Shown here: positions 46,374 to 58,174 of the stretch, piece after piece | Numbering within the stretch: position 1 is the first letter of the stretch | Layout: every line of letters starts with the position of its first letter | Assembly (NCBI GenBank): GCA_001600635.1 | Contig: BCKL01000032.1 | Location: 56,087 to 120,086 of the forward strand | Reading direction: 5' to 3' | Source: Leucosporidium creatinivorum | Lineage: Eukaryota > Basidiomycota > Microbotryomycetes > Leucosporidiales > Leucosporidiaceae | DNA length: 64,000 bases | Made by a program: the position numbers and the translations under genes | Notes under the pieces: model-generated | What the model was told of the DNA's origin: nothing | Database searches by the model: none | The model's input: the letters and a program-made list of their open reading frames with translations, nothing else

Positions 46374-46555
46374 AGGGTCGAGTAGGAGCTTGTAGCAGTA
46401 CACAATCGAATAGTGGTATCCAGGCTGATCTACTTCGAGCGATGCGAAGTCGGCGAAGGGGCGCTCCGTCTTTCTCACCCGAGCTCGCCCTCTCTTCCAG
46501 AGCATCGCTTCGTATCCCCAAGCTATTATAGCAACAAGCACATATCGACAACAAC
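46374..46555. other. Convergent 3' ends
   Basis: 182 bp between the stops of the dioxygenase (plus) and the RS-repeat gene (minus). No separate feature. Confidence 0.5.
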
Positions 46556-49257
46556 TTAAGCGCGCTGCTCCTCCATCCTCGACTTCTTCTCATCAATGCG
46601 CCTCAACCTCTCAGCCAGCAAGCCGAGAGCGTTGACCCTGCGCGTCGTCGTCGGAAAGATCAGCGACAGCTCGCTGAGAAGAGAGGAGCAAGATGCGAGC
46701 TCACCTATTCTTCCTCTTTCCAGACTCCAGCTCACGCGTCTCTTCCAATAGCTCCTTGTACCCGTCGAGATGCCCTTCCTTCGCCGCCTTGAGCTTCCTC
46801 ATCTTGGCGTCGAGGTCGACCTTCCACGACGACCTGAGCTTCTCGTGCAGGGTATGCACTTCGATGGTGACGTTGTCGGAGGCGAGGGCGAAGTACTTTT
46901 GCCGGACGCGGGCGAGTTGGCGAATCTCTGCAGGGCGAAGCGCATGAGCGAGCGCCGAGGAGACGAGAGGGAGGCGACTCACGATCGAACCAGAGCCAAT
47001 TCTTGCGGTAGATGTCGCGCAAGAGCTCTTCGTCGACTTTCCTCCTTCCCCTCGCGAACACCTCCTCCAACACGTCCAGCAGATCCCCGACCTCGAGGCA
47101 CTCAGGCTTCTCCTTCATCGTCCTCAACACCTCGTCCCATTCCTCCAGCTTCGGCTCCCAACGAGGCCTGTGCTTGTACTTCTCTCCGTGATGAGCAAAA
47201 TCCTCCCACATCTCGTCGAGTCGAGTGCGCGCGAAGAGGGAGGAAGGATCTCCGCCGGGCATCTCGGTCAGGAGTTTGAGGCCGTCCGAGCCGGGCGAGA
47301 GGTAGCGACGAGGCGGCTTGAAGGAGGGGACTTGAGGGACGGGAATGTCGTAGGATTGTAGAAGGGAGACGTCGGAGTCGAGCTGGACCCAGTTGAGATC
47401 CCTAGAAAGCGAGAGGGAGGTCAGCGAGGCTCCACGGGGCTCAGGGACCTAGCAGCTCACTCCTGAATGGGAACAGCCTTTCCCTGCGGAGCCGAGACAA
47501 CGAGATACCAGCGATCGACTGTGCCGATCTCCGTGGGCGCCTCATAATGTTGCTGAGGCGCGAGGATGTCGGCCAGTCCTCCGCTCGCAGCGTTCTCCTC
47601 CTCGTCGTAATCATCGAGTTCGTCCTCGACATCGTCAAAGAGGCCTACGGAGATGTTCTCCGATGCGGGGGAGAGGCCTCGAGCAGCAGCCATCGCGGCT
47701 TCGGAGACGGGCGCTGGAGCTGGCGGAAGGGAAGGCTGAGGCGAGGGCGAAGGTGGTCGAGGGGAGGCGGGGCGCGGAGTGGGAGTTGAGTCGTCCATCG
47801 GAGCATCGAAAGAGTAGGAGGGAGGAGGGGGAGGAGAAGGGCGCGGCTGAGGCTGCTGAGGTGGCTGAGGGACGGGCATCACGCGGTTCTCGGGGGTGTA
47901 GAGTGCGGTTGATTTGGCGAGCTCGTTCTGGAGACGAGCTTTGACGCCGATAGGTCGAGGTCCCGCAGGGAGGAAGGAGGAGAGGAAGCGGTCGACTGAT
48001 GTGTGAGGAAGGGTCAGCGCGGTCTGCGGTTCAGGGGTGAAGGCTCACCTGGGTCAGCCTCGACCTCGGGCGTGGGCTCGACCTCCATCTCGGCCATCTC
48101 CTGCTCCTCTTCCACAATCTCCTCTTCGTCCTCGCGCCATTCCTCCTCCTCCTGATACACGCATGGAGCAGGAGAGGCCGACTGGTAGCCCTCATCCCTG
48201 CTGCCATAGCCCTGCTGCTCTTGCGCCGCCGAATCCGACCTCGCCGATCCCGCTCGACTCGACGACGCCTGATCATGCCTCTCCTGCGGATAATGCCCGT
48301 CCTCCGATGCCGTCGTGCTCCTCTCCCTCCTGCGCCAGTCCAACTCGGTGGACCTGGCGAGCGGCGCCCTCGGCGGCGGCATGTCGCCGAGACTAGCCAT
48401 CGTGTGATCCTCCTCCTCCTTCTTGTAGACTCCATGGTCCTCTGCGATAGGCGAAGGGGCGTGCGAGCGAGCGCGGTCGGTGGTGGGTTGGTACGGCGGT
48501 GTCGAGCGAATCGCAGAGCGTTGACGGTGAGGCTCAGGCTCAGACTGAGGGCCGAAGCCAGGGAGGCGAGTGGTTTTTTGGAGGCGGTCTTCCATCCACG
48601 CAGCCCGGTAGTCAATCCCCGGGAGTGGCTTGATATCGAGCTCGAAGTTCTTGACGTCCGAGTCGAGGGAGCTTCGTGCGCTGAGGTCGTCTCCGTTGTG
48701 CGAGCTGCCGCTGCTCAGCGATCGAGCCATTTCATCGCCCGAGGGCTTGGAGTCGGTAGAGAAGGAGCGAGAGCGAGAGCGAGAGCGAGAGCGAGAGCGA
48801 GAGCGAGAGCGCTCGAAGGGCGGGGGCTTGACATCGAGGTCGGAGGAGCGCGAGCTGTTGGCGCCGAAGCTGCTGCTGTCGGTGGTGGAGGAGGCGCTGC
48901 GAGAGCGGTAGGAGAGGTATAGGTCTGGCTTGACGTCCTCTTCTTGCTGCACGGGCGGAGGTGACTGCGAGTCGGGAATCACCGTCTCGTAACGCCTAGT
49001 GGGGGAGGTCAGCTCGAGCCAACGAGCGCAGAGGCAGCGAAAGCTCACCTGTTCACCGAAGCAGCTCCTCCCGCATGCTCGTCGCCAGCCACTCTCCCCC
49101 TTGCTCCCCTCGCCTGTTTGCTGCTCGTCGTCCTGCGCTCTGGCCTCGCAGTGGAGCTCGACCTGCCCGACGAGCTCTCGCTGCTCGTAGAGGGCGAGCG
49201 GCGCTTCTTGGAGGGTGGCACTGTACCAGGTTCGACTGGACGCTTTGAGCCACTCAT
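46556..49257 (-). CDS. Unknown protein with RS repeat, acidic regions and coiled-coil C-terminus
   Basis: I do not recognise this protein. It runs from ATG 49257 (MSGSKRPVEPGTVPPSKKRR, likely nuclear localisation signal) to TAA at 46556, about 790 residues. The first two thirds look disordered: a Ser/Arg dipeptide run (about residues 110-130, coded by a hexamer repeat), VKPDLYLSY-like and DVKPPPF-like short linear motifs, an acidic run (EEEEWREDEEEIVEEEQE) and Pro-rich blocks. The last third is ordered in appearance: TVDRWYLVVSAPQGKAVPIQ, DLNWVQLDSDVSLLQSYDIP, RTRLDEMWEDFAHHGEKYKH, LLRDIYRKNWLWFDREIRQL and a charged coiled coil ending VNALGLLAERLRRIDEKK. A nuclear or chromatin role would fit the NLS and RS run, but is only a guess. 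Start-to-start spacing with the divergent Sld3-like gene is 97 bp. Confidence 0.75.
48765..48810. repeat. (GAGCGA)n hexamer repeat coding Ser-Arg run
   Basis: Seven perfect GAGCGA units plus a partial one. On the minus strand they encode alternating Ser and Arg in the unknown RS protein. Perfect repetition at the DNA level suggests slippage-prone, length-variable coding sequence. Confidence 0.9.
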
Positions 49258-49354
49258 GCTGAGCGAGCTGACTCGAAGTGGCGTGAAGTGCAGGAAGGCA
49301 AGGAGCGAGTTCGAGCTCTCAGCTCTCTCCCTCCCTCCGCTTTCTTCGTCGGCG
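49258..49354. promoter_or_regulatory. 97-bp bidirectional promoter
   Basis: Only 97 bp lie between the start codons of the minus-strand RS protein and the plus-strand Sld3-like gene. No TATA box; several CTCTCTCC words. Co-regulation is possible but not shown. Confidence 0.55.
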
Positions 49355-51456
49355 ATGAGCTCGACTCAAACGGCGACCAAAGCTCGCTTAATCTATTCCT
49401 TACCAATCGATTGCCCCCTACTCTGGCCTGCTCGCCCTTCTTATCCGACTTCGACCACTACACGCGACCTCCCTCAAGCCTACCTCGAATCGCTCTTCAC
49501 TTCCAACTCGAATCAGGTCAGTAGTGGGCTGCAGAATCTTGAAGTAACTAGGCTGATCCCCCTCTGCTCTCTTACAGTTCACTCTCGACGCCTTCGCCCG
49601 CCTCTTGCTCTCAGTCGCGTCCGAGCAGCCTCGCGACGACGTTTCGCCCCTCCTTCGCTCCCTCCTCCTCCCACTGCACGACTTTGACCGACGATGGCGC
49701 TCCGTGGTACCCTCCGCCATCAATCCTGCTGCACCAGACGATAGCTTGGTGCCGTCAAAGAAGGGCAAGGAGCGCCTGAGCGAGAAGGAACGCGAGGTGC
49801 TACTTCAATCGCACGCCGCGTGGAAGGTGCAGGCCGAGGAGAAGCTCAAAGCCGACAAGGGAAAGCAGGCGGAGAAGCTCAAGGTCGAGGCAACACAGCA
49901 AGCAGCGAAGGACGCGGCACAAGGAGCCGCGCCGGCGCCGCCGAAGGAGGATGTGACGGGCGACGTCCAAATGGCCGAGAAGGACAAGCCAGCAGCCTGG
50001 ACGGTTCAGGAAGTTGATGTCAACGAGTGGTTGACTGAACGCGAGCTCGTCGAGTCAGGCTACCTCTCTCGTTTGGCTCGAACTCGGCGCTCGCTGACCC
50101 TCCTCCTCTCGCAGAACCTGCCTTCAGGCTCTCCTCCTCCTCACCCTCATCTCGCTTCCAGCGCCTCTCTCTTCACCACCAGTCAAGGCCAAGAAGAAGA
50201 AGGACCTTGAACGACACTCTGCTACTCTCGACCCCGAACTCCTCCTCGACTTCCTCACCGACCGGCTGCAGATCTGGCGAGTGATGAAGGACGTCAGCGA
50301 TATGGGCCTCGCAAGCCAGCCACAAGGGACAGAGAAGGTGGAAGAGCAGCTGGATGAGGTGCAAGTCTGGTGGAAGGAAGTTGTCGAGACTCAGTGAGTC
50401 GTCTTTCTCGACGAGCGCCGAACTGAAGCTGACCTCGCTCCTCGCCTTCACAGCTATGCCTCCTGCACCTCCGAAACGCTTCGCAAGCACCACCGCACCA
50501 AGCTCTTCCCTTCCGCCACCACCTCCGACGCGCTCTCCGTCCGCCTCGAACCCGCTCCCTCGCCCTTCAAGGATCGCTCGCTGCTCTCGCTCGACAAGTC
50601 TGCTCGTCGCAAGGAATGGAAGGAGGGTCAGAAGCACATCACCGAGAGTCCAACGATGAAGCGTCTCGTCGGCAAGGTCGCTAGGAAGAGTCGAGCCGCC
50701 TCGGATGAGCTCGACGACAACGTCTTCAAAGTGCCGCTCCCGCCGAAACGACGGACCACCGATCCTGTCGCCTCTACCTCCACCACCGCTACCGAAAGCG
50801 ACTCGACCTCTACCACCACCGATGCACCACCTCGCACTCGTCCACCGCGCAAGCAGGAGCGCCCTCGCCCTCTGCCTCGCGGCGACTCCCTCACCGGCTC
50901 GTCCAAGGGGCTGTTCAATCGTCGTGAGGTCAGCTTGTCGAGGAGGCCGAGTGGAGTGGGATTAAAGAAGAAGAAGGAAGAGGCCGAGAAGGAGAAGAAG
51001 GAGGCGGCTGAGAAGGCCGAGGCGAGGAAACGGAAGCGGAAGAGCGTGAGCCCCAAGAGTGAGTTCCTTTCGCTTGAATCTCGCTCGGCTACAGCTGATC
51101 GACTCGTCACCTCTAAAGAGCTCGCCTCCTCCCGCACCCTCGTCCCCGACACTCCCGCCAAACCCTCGACCTCCTCGACCTCCCAATCCTTCACCCGCGC
51201 TCCCTCTCTCCCCTCCTTCGCAGCCCTCGGCGCCGCCTTCCGACCCGGCTCAAGCGACCCATTCGCTGCTCCCCTTCCCTTCGGTATCCCACCTCCACCG
51301 GTCCTTCCTGGCGATCGAGGGAAGGGGGAGATGGAGTGGGAGCGGGATGATGAGGATGAGAGGTTTTTGGAGGGCAGGGAGGAGGATGTGAGGAGGGAGA
51401 AGGGTACAACCGGTACGCCGGTGACGAAGAGGACTTGGGTCGTGCCCGATACCTGA
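49355..51456 (+). CDS. Probable DNA replication initiation regulator, Sld3/treslin-like
   Basis: About 600 residues. The central part resembles the Sld3/treslin domain: a hydrophobic helix ALLLLTLISLP, a basic spacer (VKAKKKKDL), then LLLDFLTDRLQIWRVM and WWKEVVETHYASCTSETLRK. Sld3 carries CDK sites that dock Dpb11/TopBP1. Here the C-terminal half has SP/TP sites (ESPTMKR, SVSPK, PDTPAKPS) in a basic, disordered tail, as expected. A conserved-looking patch is SPTMKRLVGKVARKSR, then NVFKVPLPPKRR. The N-terminal region includes LPQAYLESLF and FTLDAFARLLLSVA. The intron near 50045-50128 is uncertain: the reading frame of the hydrophobic helix needs a CTTCAG acceptor and a non-consensus GTCGAG donor. 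The Sld3 match is from motif memory and is moderate. Stop TGA 51454-51456. Confidence 0.55.
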
Positions 51457-51567
51457 GTGCAACGGGCGCGGAAATGACCAGCCGCTCGCCGAGCCTGAGT
51501 TCTGCAGGTCGCGAGGGGTTATCGCACTACACTCGGGCTTCTCACCGCTTCTAGGAACCCTGAGAAT

Positions 51568-54293
51568 ATGACCAGCGCCCCCGCGCATTCGGTGCTGCTC
51601 TTTATGGCGCAGGAGAGCTCGACCGAGCTACCAGCGCCGACACAGCGGTTCGAGCCCCTGGTTTGCTATACCGCACGAGACTCAGCCCTGAAGCCTATCG
51701 CTGCTTCCGACAATGACCCTGCTCATCCGTTGAGGTTGCTGTTGCTGAGTTGGGCTCGGAAGCACGTGAAAGGACCAGCGTTGAACGACGCCAGACGAAT
51801 CTTTGGCTCCGACAACATCCTTGCGTCTCTGCTCGACGGCATCATGGCTCGACCGGCCGGCAGGCTATCCGTCACTTTCCACTCGGAGGAGAACAGTCCT
51901 TACGTGCTCCTCGCTGCTACAGGACATCTCGGACTCGACGCGCCCTTCATTCCTAAACCACTGGGCCGTTGCTCGTCCTGCCCCTGGCCTTTCTGCAGGT
52001 TTGCAGGTATCGCACAAAATATCAAGACTGTCGAGCAGCACTGGAGCGTCTACCATGTACCTCGTGACGTGCCTCGGGAGGTTTTAGGGAAGCCATGGTC
52101 CGATGTCTTGCTAGGGCGTAGGACACCAGGGATCAGGGCGTCTTCGCCTCTCCCCGGGCCAAGTGGGAAGCTCTATTCCCGCGCCGGGTACGTCGAGCTC
52201 GTTCAGCGCGTGATTCGCAGGGAGTTTGGTGTCAAGCTCGGCGAGCGCCAGCTTATTGCGAGGACCGCCGCCGAAGCGGAGGAGTTGATCAAGCTCTTGA
52301 CGGACCTCAAGAAGCTAAAAGAAGTGCAAGGCGTACCCGACATGCATGATACCGAGCAGTAAGCCCACCTATCGTTTCCTCCCTCGGTGTTCGGACCAGC
52401 CGCTTCATACAGCCTCTTGCGTCCGCTGACCAGCCATGCCATGCACAGGGCGACGATTAATTCTGCATCTACTTCTACCAGCAGCAAGGATGCTCTTGCC
52501 CAGCTTGAAGCCATGGAAGCCGAGCTGCTTCAGGTTCATGTGAGCCTCGGAGTCGGACGAAAGGTCTGATTATGGCACTGACTACCTTCCCGCCTATCAG
52601 TTCATGCTGTTCGATAGGGATCGCAGTGTTGAGTGTCTGCTGATGCGTGACGCGCAAAGGAATACTGAGGTGGAGGAGTTTCAGGCGGCGAAGAAGGCTT
52701 CCGCCAAGCGGGTGCGCTGGTCTCTCACCCTGCTGTGCTCAGAGCCATAGCTGACAAGCTTCACACTGCAGATGCTCACTCTCGCCAAGGAGCGTGATGC
52801 CTTCAGGGAGGATCTTGACCAGGCTCGCTCGGACGCCGTTCGCCACGAATCGGAGTTGCTCGAGCTTCGCAAGGGACTCGAGCAGAAGGATGCCGAGCTC
52901 AAGGAGCTGCAGAGGATCACAGGGACTCTTAAGACCGAGGTCTGTAGCTTTACGACCTCACCTCGCGCTTTGAAAGCTGAAGACCTTTGTATTTCGCAGG
53001 CGGACTCGCTTCGCGCTTCTCTGGAGTCACTTCAGGTGAGCTTGCAACAACGGTTGGCAGTCTTGTGAGGTGCCCTTATAGCTTGCTACAACAGACGAAG
53101 ATGCGCGCCCAAGATCAAGAGCTCGATACCGTCAAGAACAGCTACACGGCAGCTGAGGGAAAGATCGCCGAGCTTCAGCAGCAGCTCGACTCGGCTCAGC
53201 AGGATCTTGTGCCAGCTCTGGTGAGTAGCTCACTGACGCTATAAGACTCGACTTGCTGACAATTGCTCTCGATAGGCTCGCAATGCGCCTCAAGAAGCGA
53301 CTAGCTCTCCTGCTGCGAGGATGAGGGAGCTTGACGCGCCTTGCAGGGAGGCTGCAGCCCAGGTGAGTGTGCCCTACACCCTCTCAAGACGTCCTGCGAA
53401 AGGGGAGTTGACCTGTCGCTGCAGCAACACGCCTGGAACTTCACTACTGGATCCATCTCGGAGGTCGGCAGCGACTCGGCGTCGGAGAGCGAGGATTCGG
53501 AGCAGAGCGTAGGTTGTTCTCCGCCTGCCGAGCTCGCGAGCACTCGACTGATAGTTTATTCCTATCTCAACAGCCTGGAGATGAGAACAAGGATGACCAG
53601 GCTGAGCTTACGACGCTCGTAGATGGCGACGTGAGTACTCGGTCCTCGCCTCGCTTCGCTTTCGCTGGGTCCAATACCTCTGCAGGACTCGCCCACAGGT
53701 CACTCTACAGCAGCAGAAGTAAGAATGATTCGCCGCAACCTGTGGCACTCTCCGCTGAAGCTCTCTTCCCATCCAGCACTATGACATGCTTGAGGAGGTC
53801 GGAGCCGACTTCGACGCCTCGCCGACGCCCAAGACCTTCATCGGCAAGCTACGCCGCACAGTGGTACGAGATACACCTCAGAGTTTTACCGTGTGAGATG
53901 AGGCTGACCCTCACTCTCCCTGCTAGACGAAGAAGATCTCTTTCCGCCGAGCGGTCGACTTTGACGCCATCAAGGAGCTTGAAGACAACGTTGCAGCCGG
54001 TTCTTCGCAAGTCTCAGCCTTTCGGCGTTTCAGTAAGCTGAGCTGACCTTTTCTGCTTCTTCGAGCAGGCGTGTGTTTGCTGTGTCGAACAATTCAGGCT
54101 CGACCGAAGTCACCGACTTCACTCACTCGTCTCAAGAGCCTTCGGGCCGAGCTGCACAAGGAGATATACAGCTTAATCGACGCGGTAAATATATGCGCTC
54201 CCACATAACGGGCTCTTGCTGACCTGCGCCTTCACACAGGTGGACAGACTCCAGTCCTTTCGCTCTCGACTCTGCAAGTGCAGGTCGGTCTAA
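51568..54293 (+). CDS. Coiled-coil protein with zinc-finger-like N-terminal domain, tandem paralog 1
   Basis: I do not recognise the family. The first exon (51568-52360) encodes about 260 residues: LVCYTARDSALKPI, RLLLLSWARKHVKGP, a CSSC plus HWSVYH pair (C-x2-C, then H-x4-H, a possible divergent zinc finger) and YVELVQRVIRREFGVKLGER. Many short exons then encode heptad-rich coiled coil: AQLEAMEAELLQVH, HESELLELRKGLEQKDAEL, LRASLESLQ, AELQQQLDSAQQDL. An acidic stretch (EVGSDSASESEDSEQS) follows, then FIGKLRRTV, AIKELEDN, and a final helix TRLKSLRAELHKEIYSLIDA ending at TAA 54291-54293. The coiled-coil and C-terminal parts match the next gene module by module, including intron positions. About 700 residues. 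Possible scaffold or cytoskeletal role; unproven. Confidence 0.7.
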
Positions 54294-54642
54294 TCAGTCC
54301 AGGAAGGGCGCCGAGGGGGAGCGCAATCATTTCTAGTCAAATTTTAGTGCATTCCAGATCATTCAAACGAAGCTCATCCCGAGAGTTCGAGAGCAAGGCG
54401 AAGCTCGGCGATGGCAAGAAGTGTCGGCCGAGCGATTGCAAAGAGGCTGTAGCTCTGAGGGCTGCTCCAGAATGACTCATCCATCCGCACTAGACATTTC
54501 CGGGGGAGTGAGAGCTGTACTACATCGACCACTCGGGGTTGTCGAAATTGATAGGAGCCCTGGGGGTCCGAGCGTTCGAGTTGCTGAGCAGGAGCCTCTT
54601 CGTTCAACAATTGACTCGTCGAAGGATCAACCACCTCGGTAA
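54294..54642. other. Spacer between tandem coiled-coil genes
   Basis: 349 bp between paralog 1 stop and paralog 2 start. I searched for remains of the zinc-finger-like N-terminal domain here and saw none. Confidence 0.45.
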
Positions 54643-56746
54643 ATGTCGAGCCCGCTGCAGGAAGTAGGTGAACGTACTACAGACTCGACAAAACTCGTCT
54701 GACCCCTCGGCCCCCTCCGCAGACGACGAATCTCTCAAGAAACAGCAGCAGCAGCTCTGCCAAAGGACTCACTGAGCTCGCTTGGGTTGCTGATGCGAGG
54801 TCTTCGCTCAAGTCTACGAGCGGAGCACGATTGAAGGTGAGTACTTTGCACCTGTGCCCCGCCGCCGAGAAGCAGCGTGCTGAACGCGCCAGTCGTCTCC
54901 TGCAGAGGCTCTCAGGCGTCGACGATATCAGGATGGAAAGCCCTCTAAGCAACAGGATCGTCGAGCTGGAAGCAGAGGAAGCAATGGATCAGGAGATTGA
55001 GGCGCTTGCAGCCGAGCTCCGAGCGATTCAGGTGAGCTCGAGGAGAAGACGGAGACGCGTCTTGGGGGGACGTTTGCTGACCTGTAGCTCGAGCAGGAAA
55101 AGCTCGCGGACAAGGAGAAGAGCTACACCAGGCTGGAAGAGCTCGTGGTACAGCGTGATCAGCAACTCAAGGAGCTTCAGGCGGCCAAAGACTCGGCGGC
55201 GCAAGTGGTGAGCTCTCTTCTTCGTCCTTCGCTGTCTGAGCTAACACGAGTCCTACCTACAGGCGGAGAACATCATTCCCGAGCGCGACTACTTCAAGAA
55301 CGCCCTCGGCTACGCTCACTCGGACGTCGTGCACCATGAATCGGAGCTACTCGTCCTCCGAGAAGGGTTGGAGCAGAGCCAGACGGAGGTGGTGGAGCTG
55401 CATAAAGCAAAGGAGTTTGCTGAAGCTGAGGTGCGTTCTTTTTGATTTCTATCAGCCTCCCGAACTGACCCTACTCCCTTTTCTCGTAGGCCGAGTCGAT
55501 CCGCGCTTCCCTCAAGTCCTTGCAGGTGAGTCGCCGTCGAGGTGTGACCTAGCGTAAGCGCTGATCTGACTTTGCATTGCAGATCGAAAAGCTTGGGCGC
55601 GACAAGGAGATCAAAGTCGCCCAGAAGAGTCACGAGGCGGCGATGGAAGCCATCGCCGGACTTCAGCAACAGCTCGACACGACTCAGCAAGACCTTACAG
55701 ATGCTTTGGCAAGTCTCTCACGAACTTCTCAGGATACTCCTCGCTAACTCGCTGCTATGACAGGCTCGCGAGGTGCGCCAGGAAGAGTCGAGCCGCTCGC
55801 TGCTCGCCGCGCAGAAGGAGCTCGAGACCGCTTACGACGAGGCATTAGCTCAAGTAGGTCCCTAGCACGCCAGCTTCAGGGCTTAGGATATACAGCTGAC
55901 ACCCACTTTCGCAGCTCGAGGCCTGGAAGCGCGACCAAGGACTCGACAGCGAGACGGAAGCCCTCGCCGAGGCCGACCAGAGCGTGAGTTTCCCCTCGGA
56001 TCGGTGAGCGGGCCATTCTCATTCCCTCGCGCTTTAGATCGAAGAAGAAAACGAGGAGATGCAGCAGACGCCGTTCGAAGACTCGGAGGACGACGGCGAG
56101 GTGAGATTCTTGGCGCTCGGCTCTGCGTTGTTCTTCTCCAACGAGCTTTCTACAGGAGTCGTCGATCATCCACAACACTACGCTGGAGGTGAGTTAAAGT
56201 ATCCTTCTCTCTGGCTCCGAGACTGAGCCTCTGCCTCTCCAGGACTACGACGTGATCGACCTGCAGAACGAGGCGCTTAACTCGCCGCCGCGTCCGGCTA
56301 GAACTCTCAAGAACAAGCTTCGTCGAATGGTGGTGCGTAGACCTACACTCAGGCATCAAATACGTGCCTTGACCAAGCTTCTACCTCGACAGCGCCCCGT
56401 CAAGTCAAACAAACCGTCTCGCCGAGCAGTCAAGCTGTTCGCCGTCAAGGAGCTGGAAGACGACCTGCAGGAGTACCGAGAGTGGGTCGTCGCTACAGCG
56501 TCGCAGCAGTACTCTTGGCTCATTCTGCTTCCACCCTCAGGCTGCTGGCCCAGCTATGCAACGAGTTCAATTCGACCGAGATCTCAAAGGAGGCCCGCCT
56601 CGAGCGCCTGCAGACCCAAATCGACGAGGCGATGCATCTCATCCGCCTGACGGTGGGTTACGTGTCCCCTCTCTCGTCTGCTCGAGCTGACCCCCTCTCA
56701 CTGACAGGCTACGAAGCTCAAAGCCGTTCGCTCCTTCTCCGACTGA
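54643..56746 (+). CDS. Coiled-coil protein, tandem paralog 2, lacking the N-terminal domain
   Basis: From ATG 54643 the exons give MSSPLQETTNLSRNSSSSSA, LTELAWVADARSS, RLSGVDDIRMESPLSNRIVE and then long coiled coil. Key segments align with the upstream gene: HHESELLVLREGLEQSQTEV, SIRASLKSLQ, AGLQQQLDTTQQDLTDALA, an acidic stretch (FEDSEDDGEESS), LKNKLRRMV, AVKELEDDLQEYRE and a last helix ARLERLQTQIDEAMHLIRL, then KAVRSFSD and stop TGA 56744-56746. About 500 residues. It has no counterpart of the 260-residue first exon of paralog 1. The start choice rests on a phase-0 donor (GAA|GTAGGT) joining cleanly to the next exon, so the 5' end is moderately certain. Confidence 0.65.
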
Positions 56747-57046
56747 ACACAGAGCAGCGAGTTGGCAGAAGAACAAGCCGGACTAGGTGGTGCAAGAGTA
56801 GCGTGTAGTAGATCTCGTGTCTGAATCATCTCAAACCTGTCTGCTGAGCCACGCTCGGCGTAGAGAAAAGAGAGTTCGGCGAACTGCTCGGCGGGGCTTG
56901 AAGACCCGGCTGAGTAGACCGCGATGGTTCGTGACTGAGCCGATCCGTTTAAGCAGCTCGCTATATTGCCGCTGCGGCTGACTCGCACCTCTGCCACCCC
57001 TCTACATCTCGAGCTCTCCGTTGTCGACGCGTCTTTGGCTTCGCTC

Positions 57047-58028
57047 ATGCTCTTCGCTCTTCGCACACGTCTTCTTCGTCGCTCGCTTCACACCAGGACC
57101 TTCCATTCGTCTATCACCATGTCCACTAGTAACCAGAATATCCTTTGGATCGGTCAGTGCAGCTTACGGCGCGTCTCGAGATGGAGCTGACCATCTCCCG
57201 CTCCTTAGACTGCGAAATGACCGGACTGAACGCCTATCTACCACCAGCGGATCTTCCCCAGGGTGCTACTTTCCGTCCTGATCGTATCTTAGAGGTGAGC
57301 AGGTCCACGAGAAGCGCGTCGCTGCTCCAGAGCTGACCTCCCGCCTCTCGCGGCAGATTGCTGCCATTGTGACCAACAAGGAGCTTGAGCCTTTGGACGA
57401 GGGGATCGAGTACATTGTCAAGACTGATCAGGAGGTGCTGGACAACATGAATGAGTGGTGAGTCGCTCCTGAGCTGGCCTCCTCCCCCTTCGCTGACTCC
57501 TTCGACCTCGCAGGTGCATCAACCAGCATGGCAAGACTGGCCTCACCGCGTCCTGCTTGTCCAGTACAACCGACATGGCCACCGTGGACGACCTCGTCTC
57601 GAGTTACGTCGCCAAGCACTTCGCAAAGGGGGAGCCAGCTCTCCTCGCAGGTGAGGCACTTATGCACCTTCCCAGTCGCTCGGTCGGCGCTCATACGCTT
57701 CTTTACAGGTAACAGCGTGCATGCCGACCGCGCCTTCATCAACAAGGACCTGCCCAAGCTCGCTTCGCTCCTCCACTACCGCATCCTCGACGTCTCCAGT
57801 ATCAAGGAGCTCACTGCTCGCTGGTACCCCGAGCTGCAGCGGCCACGAAAGGAGGACTCGGCCCACCGTGCGCTCTCCGATATCCAACACTCCATCTCTG
57901 GTCAGTCCTAGCTTCTTCTTTCGCCGTCGGAGCTTGCGCCGAGCTTGCTCTCTCGCTGTCTTGCTGACCCGCTCCACGGTGCAGAGCTCCGTCATTACCG
58001 CGAGAACGTGTTCAAGGCTTCGCAGTAG
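57047..58028 (+). CDS. REX2: Oligoribonuclease, DEDDh 3'-5' exonuclease (Rex2)
   Basis: Degrades 2-5 nt RNA fragments to mononucleotides in mitochondria and cytosol. DEDD residues sit in [12 protein letters not shown] (Exo I: Asp, Glu), [13 protein letters not shown] (Exo II: Asp) and [10 protein letters not shown] (Exo III: His, Asp). [18 protein letters not shown] is the family helix between Exo II and III. Two in-frame ATGs precede the catalytic domain. The first (57047) adds 24 residues, [20 protein letters not shown] and four more, Arg-rich without acidic residues, a typical mitochondrial presequence. The second (57119) gives [10 protein letters not shown], a cytosolic form. Leaky scanning could make both. 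About 225 residues; stop TAG 58026-58028. Confidence 0.93.
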
Positions 58029-58174
58029 ACTCCTCCGGCAACAGCAATGTACATCGGTCATCAGTCTGCATCGTCGAGGCTGGCTCGCAAAGGCGGTCTC
58101 AGCTGGCTCGCTCGCTCTGCCGCTTTGTGAATATGTAGTAAATCGGCTGGCTAAGGGCCGTCATGTGCATTAGA
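58029..58174. other. Convergent 3' ends
   Basis: 146 bp between the stops of REX2 (plus) and eIF4G (minus). Short enough that 3' UTRs may overlap as antisense RNA. Confidence 0.5.

Noticed and set aside
51568-56746. A single gene with internally duplicated coiled coil
   Set aside because: Both halves end with the same kind of terminal helix and a stop (54291-54293 and 56744-56746), and a start codon with cleanly joining exons exists at 54643.
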